A stretch of 5,752 nt of DNA, taken from NCBI GenBank assembly GCA_031279675.1, contig JAITIB010000058.1, positions 1-5,752 of the forward strand, given 5' to 3'. Below, piece by piece: positions 5,392-5,752 of this stretch (its first letter is position 1; each line of letters begins with the position of its first letter). The translations under genes and the position numbers were made by a program. This stretch comes from Puniceicoccales bacterium (GTDB lineage: Bacteria; Verrucomicrobiota; Verrucomicrobiia; Opitutales; UBA953). A model generated the notes under the pieces. That model made no database searches, was not told where the DNA came from, and saw only the letters and a list, made by a program, of their open reading frames with translations.

Positions 5392-5752
5392 TTAGTCGGA
5401 AGTTTTGGGTTCATTTTTGGGTTCATTATTTGGGGAGAAGAGTTGCCAGGCATGGGCGAGGGTGTGGGCTTGGCGAAGGCCGCGGTGGAGGCGGAGGGGG
5501 CCGCAGGGGAGGTCGCTTTTGCGGCAGGGGTGGCCGCCGAGGCGGCCTATCCAGAAGACTGCTTCACTGAGAGGGGGTGGGGCGGTGGCCGTGCGCGCAG
5601 TTTCGAGGTCCTTGGTTTGCGCCAGCATCATGTGCCAGAGGGAGTCGTCGAACTATGCGCTGGCGGGGGTGTCGGGGTGGGTTCGCGCGGCGAGGGTCAG
5701 CGCCATTATGTAAATGGCGGCGAGCAGGTCGAGGATGGCGAAGAAGCATGGG
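5392..5752 (-). pseudogene. IS4-type transposase, degenerate C-terminal remnant
   Basis: Minus-strand frame entering from the right edge and ending at TAA (5394-5392). After an in-frame TAG (5655-5653) it reads FDDSLWHMMLAQTKD, then PPPLSEAVFWIGRLGGHPCRKSD, then PLRLHRGLRQAHTLAHAW. This matches the well-known C-terminal pattern of IS4-family transposases: PPxLxExVxxIAxLGGFLxRKxDGxPGxxTLWRGLxRL. Upstream of the stop, AAIYIMALTLAARTHPDTPAS resembles the family's AWR...LTRLGRxxPDLPA segment, but the W-R pair is not visible and a few codons seem missing. The family's DGEPG reads DLPCG here and LWRGL reads LHRGL. The premature stop, missing segment and eroded motifs say the gene is dead. Catalytic DDE residues would lie outside the window. 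The last residues (NEPKNEPK) come from a 12-bp tandem repeat. Intact transposases of this type mobilise their own insertion sequence by cut-and-paste. Assignment rests on motif memory, not a search. Confidence 0.7.
5403..5426. repeat. 12-bp perfect tandem repeat at the transposase C-terminus
   Basis: Two identical copies of TTTTGGGTTCAT lie side by side (5403-5414 and 5415-5426). On the minus strand they encode NEPK twice at the very end of the transposase remnant. The unit is a multiple of three, so the frame is kept. Slippage is the likely cause. Confidence 0.85.

Noticed and set aside
5277..5570. Plus-strand open frame of 97 codons over the repeats and the transposase remnant
   Set aside because: The translation is glycine/arginine low-complexity and antisense to the recognisable transposase motifs.
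1..5752. CRISPR array or defence island
   Set aside because: The only repeats are short head-to-tail duplications without regularly spaced unique spacers, and no cas, nuclease, toxin or restriction genes are present.

Overview
The window looks like a chromosomal segment of a GC-rich, free-living bacterium. Codon third positions are strongly G/C, and none of the four protein starts has a clear Shine-Dalgarno sequence. Gene content and the wording of the protein motifs make me think of the Verrucomicrobiota, perhaps the Opitutae. That placement is inference; no rRNA or other phylogenetic marker is present to settle it.

Layout from left to right. (1) A partial minus-strand ORF of unknown function runs off the left edge (1-221). 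(2) A 171-bp gap holds a weak candidate terminator. (3) ligA, NAD-dependent DNA ligase, occupies 393-2552 on the minus strand. It keeps the KxDG nucleotidyl-transfer motif, the OB-fold, the helix-hairpin-helix region and a BRCT domain, but the four cysteines of the usual zinc finger are gone. Its last codons contain a 21-bp tandem duplication. (4) A 149-bp divergent intergenic region contains a G9 run and a T7 run. (5) Two plus-strand genes 46 bp apart follow: an LDH2/YiaK-type NAD(P)-dependent 2-hydroxyacid/2-oxoacid oxidoreductase (2702-3790) and a PfkB-family sugar kinase most like 2-keto-3-deoxygluconate kinase (3837-4931). (6) A 460-bp non-coding stretch contains several stem-loops, a good Rho-independent terminator (5093-5129), a C-tract/(CT)9/(CA)5 microsatellite and short tandem duplications. 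(7) The right edge carries the C-terminal remnant of an IS4-type transposase on the minus strand, interrupted by an in-frame stop.

The oxidoreductase and kinase are probably one transcript for catabolism of an oxidised sugar (uronate or sugar-acid type): one enzyme interconverts a keto and a hydroxy acid, and the other phosphorylates a keto-deoxy sugar acid before aldol cleavage. No aldolase, transporter or regulator is in the window, so the substrate is not fixed. ligA is a divergently transcribed housekeeping neighbour. The accessory character is confined to the right-hand 600 bp, where a decayed insertion sequence borders simple-sequence repeats.

I did not find a convincing new multi-gene system. 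The most unusual observation is the zinc-finger-less LigA.
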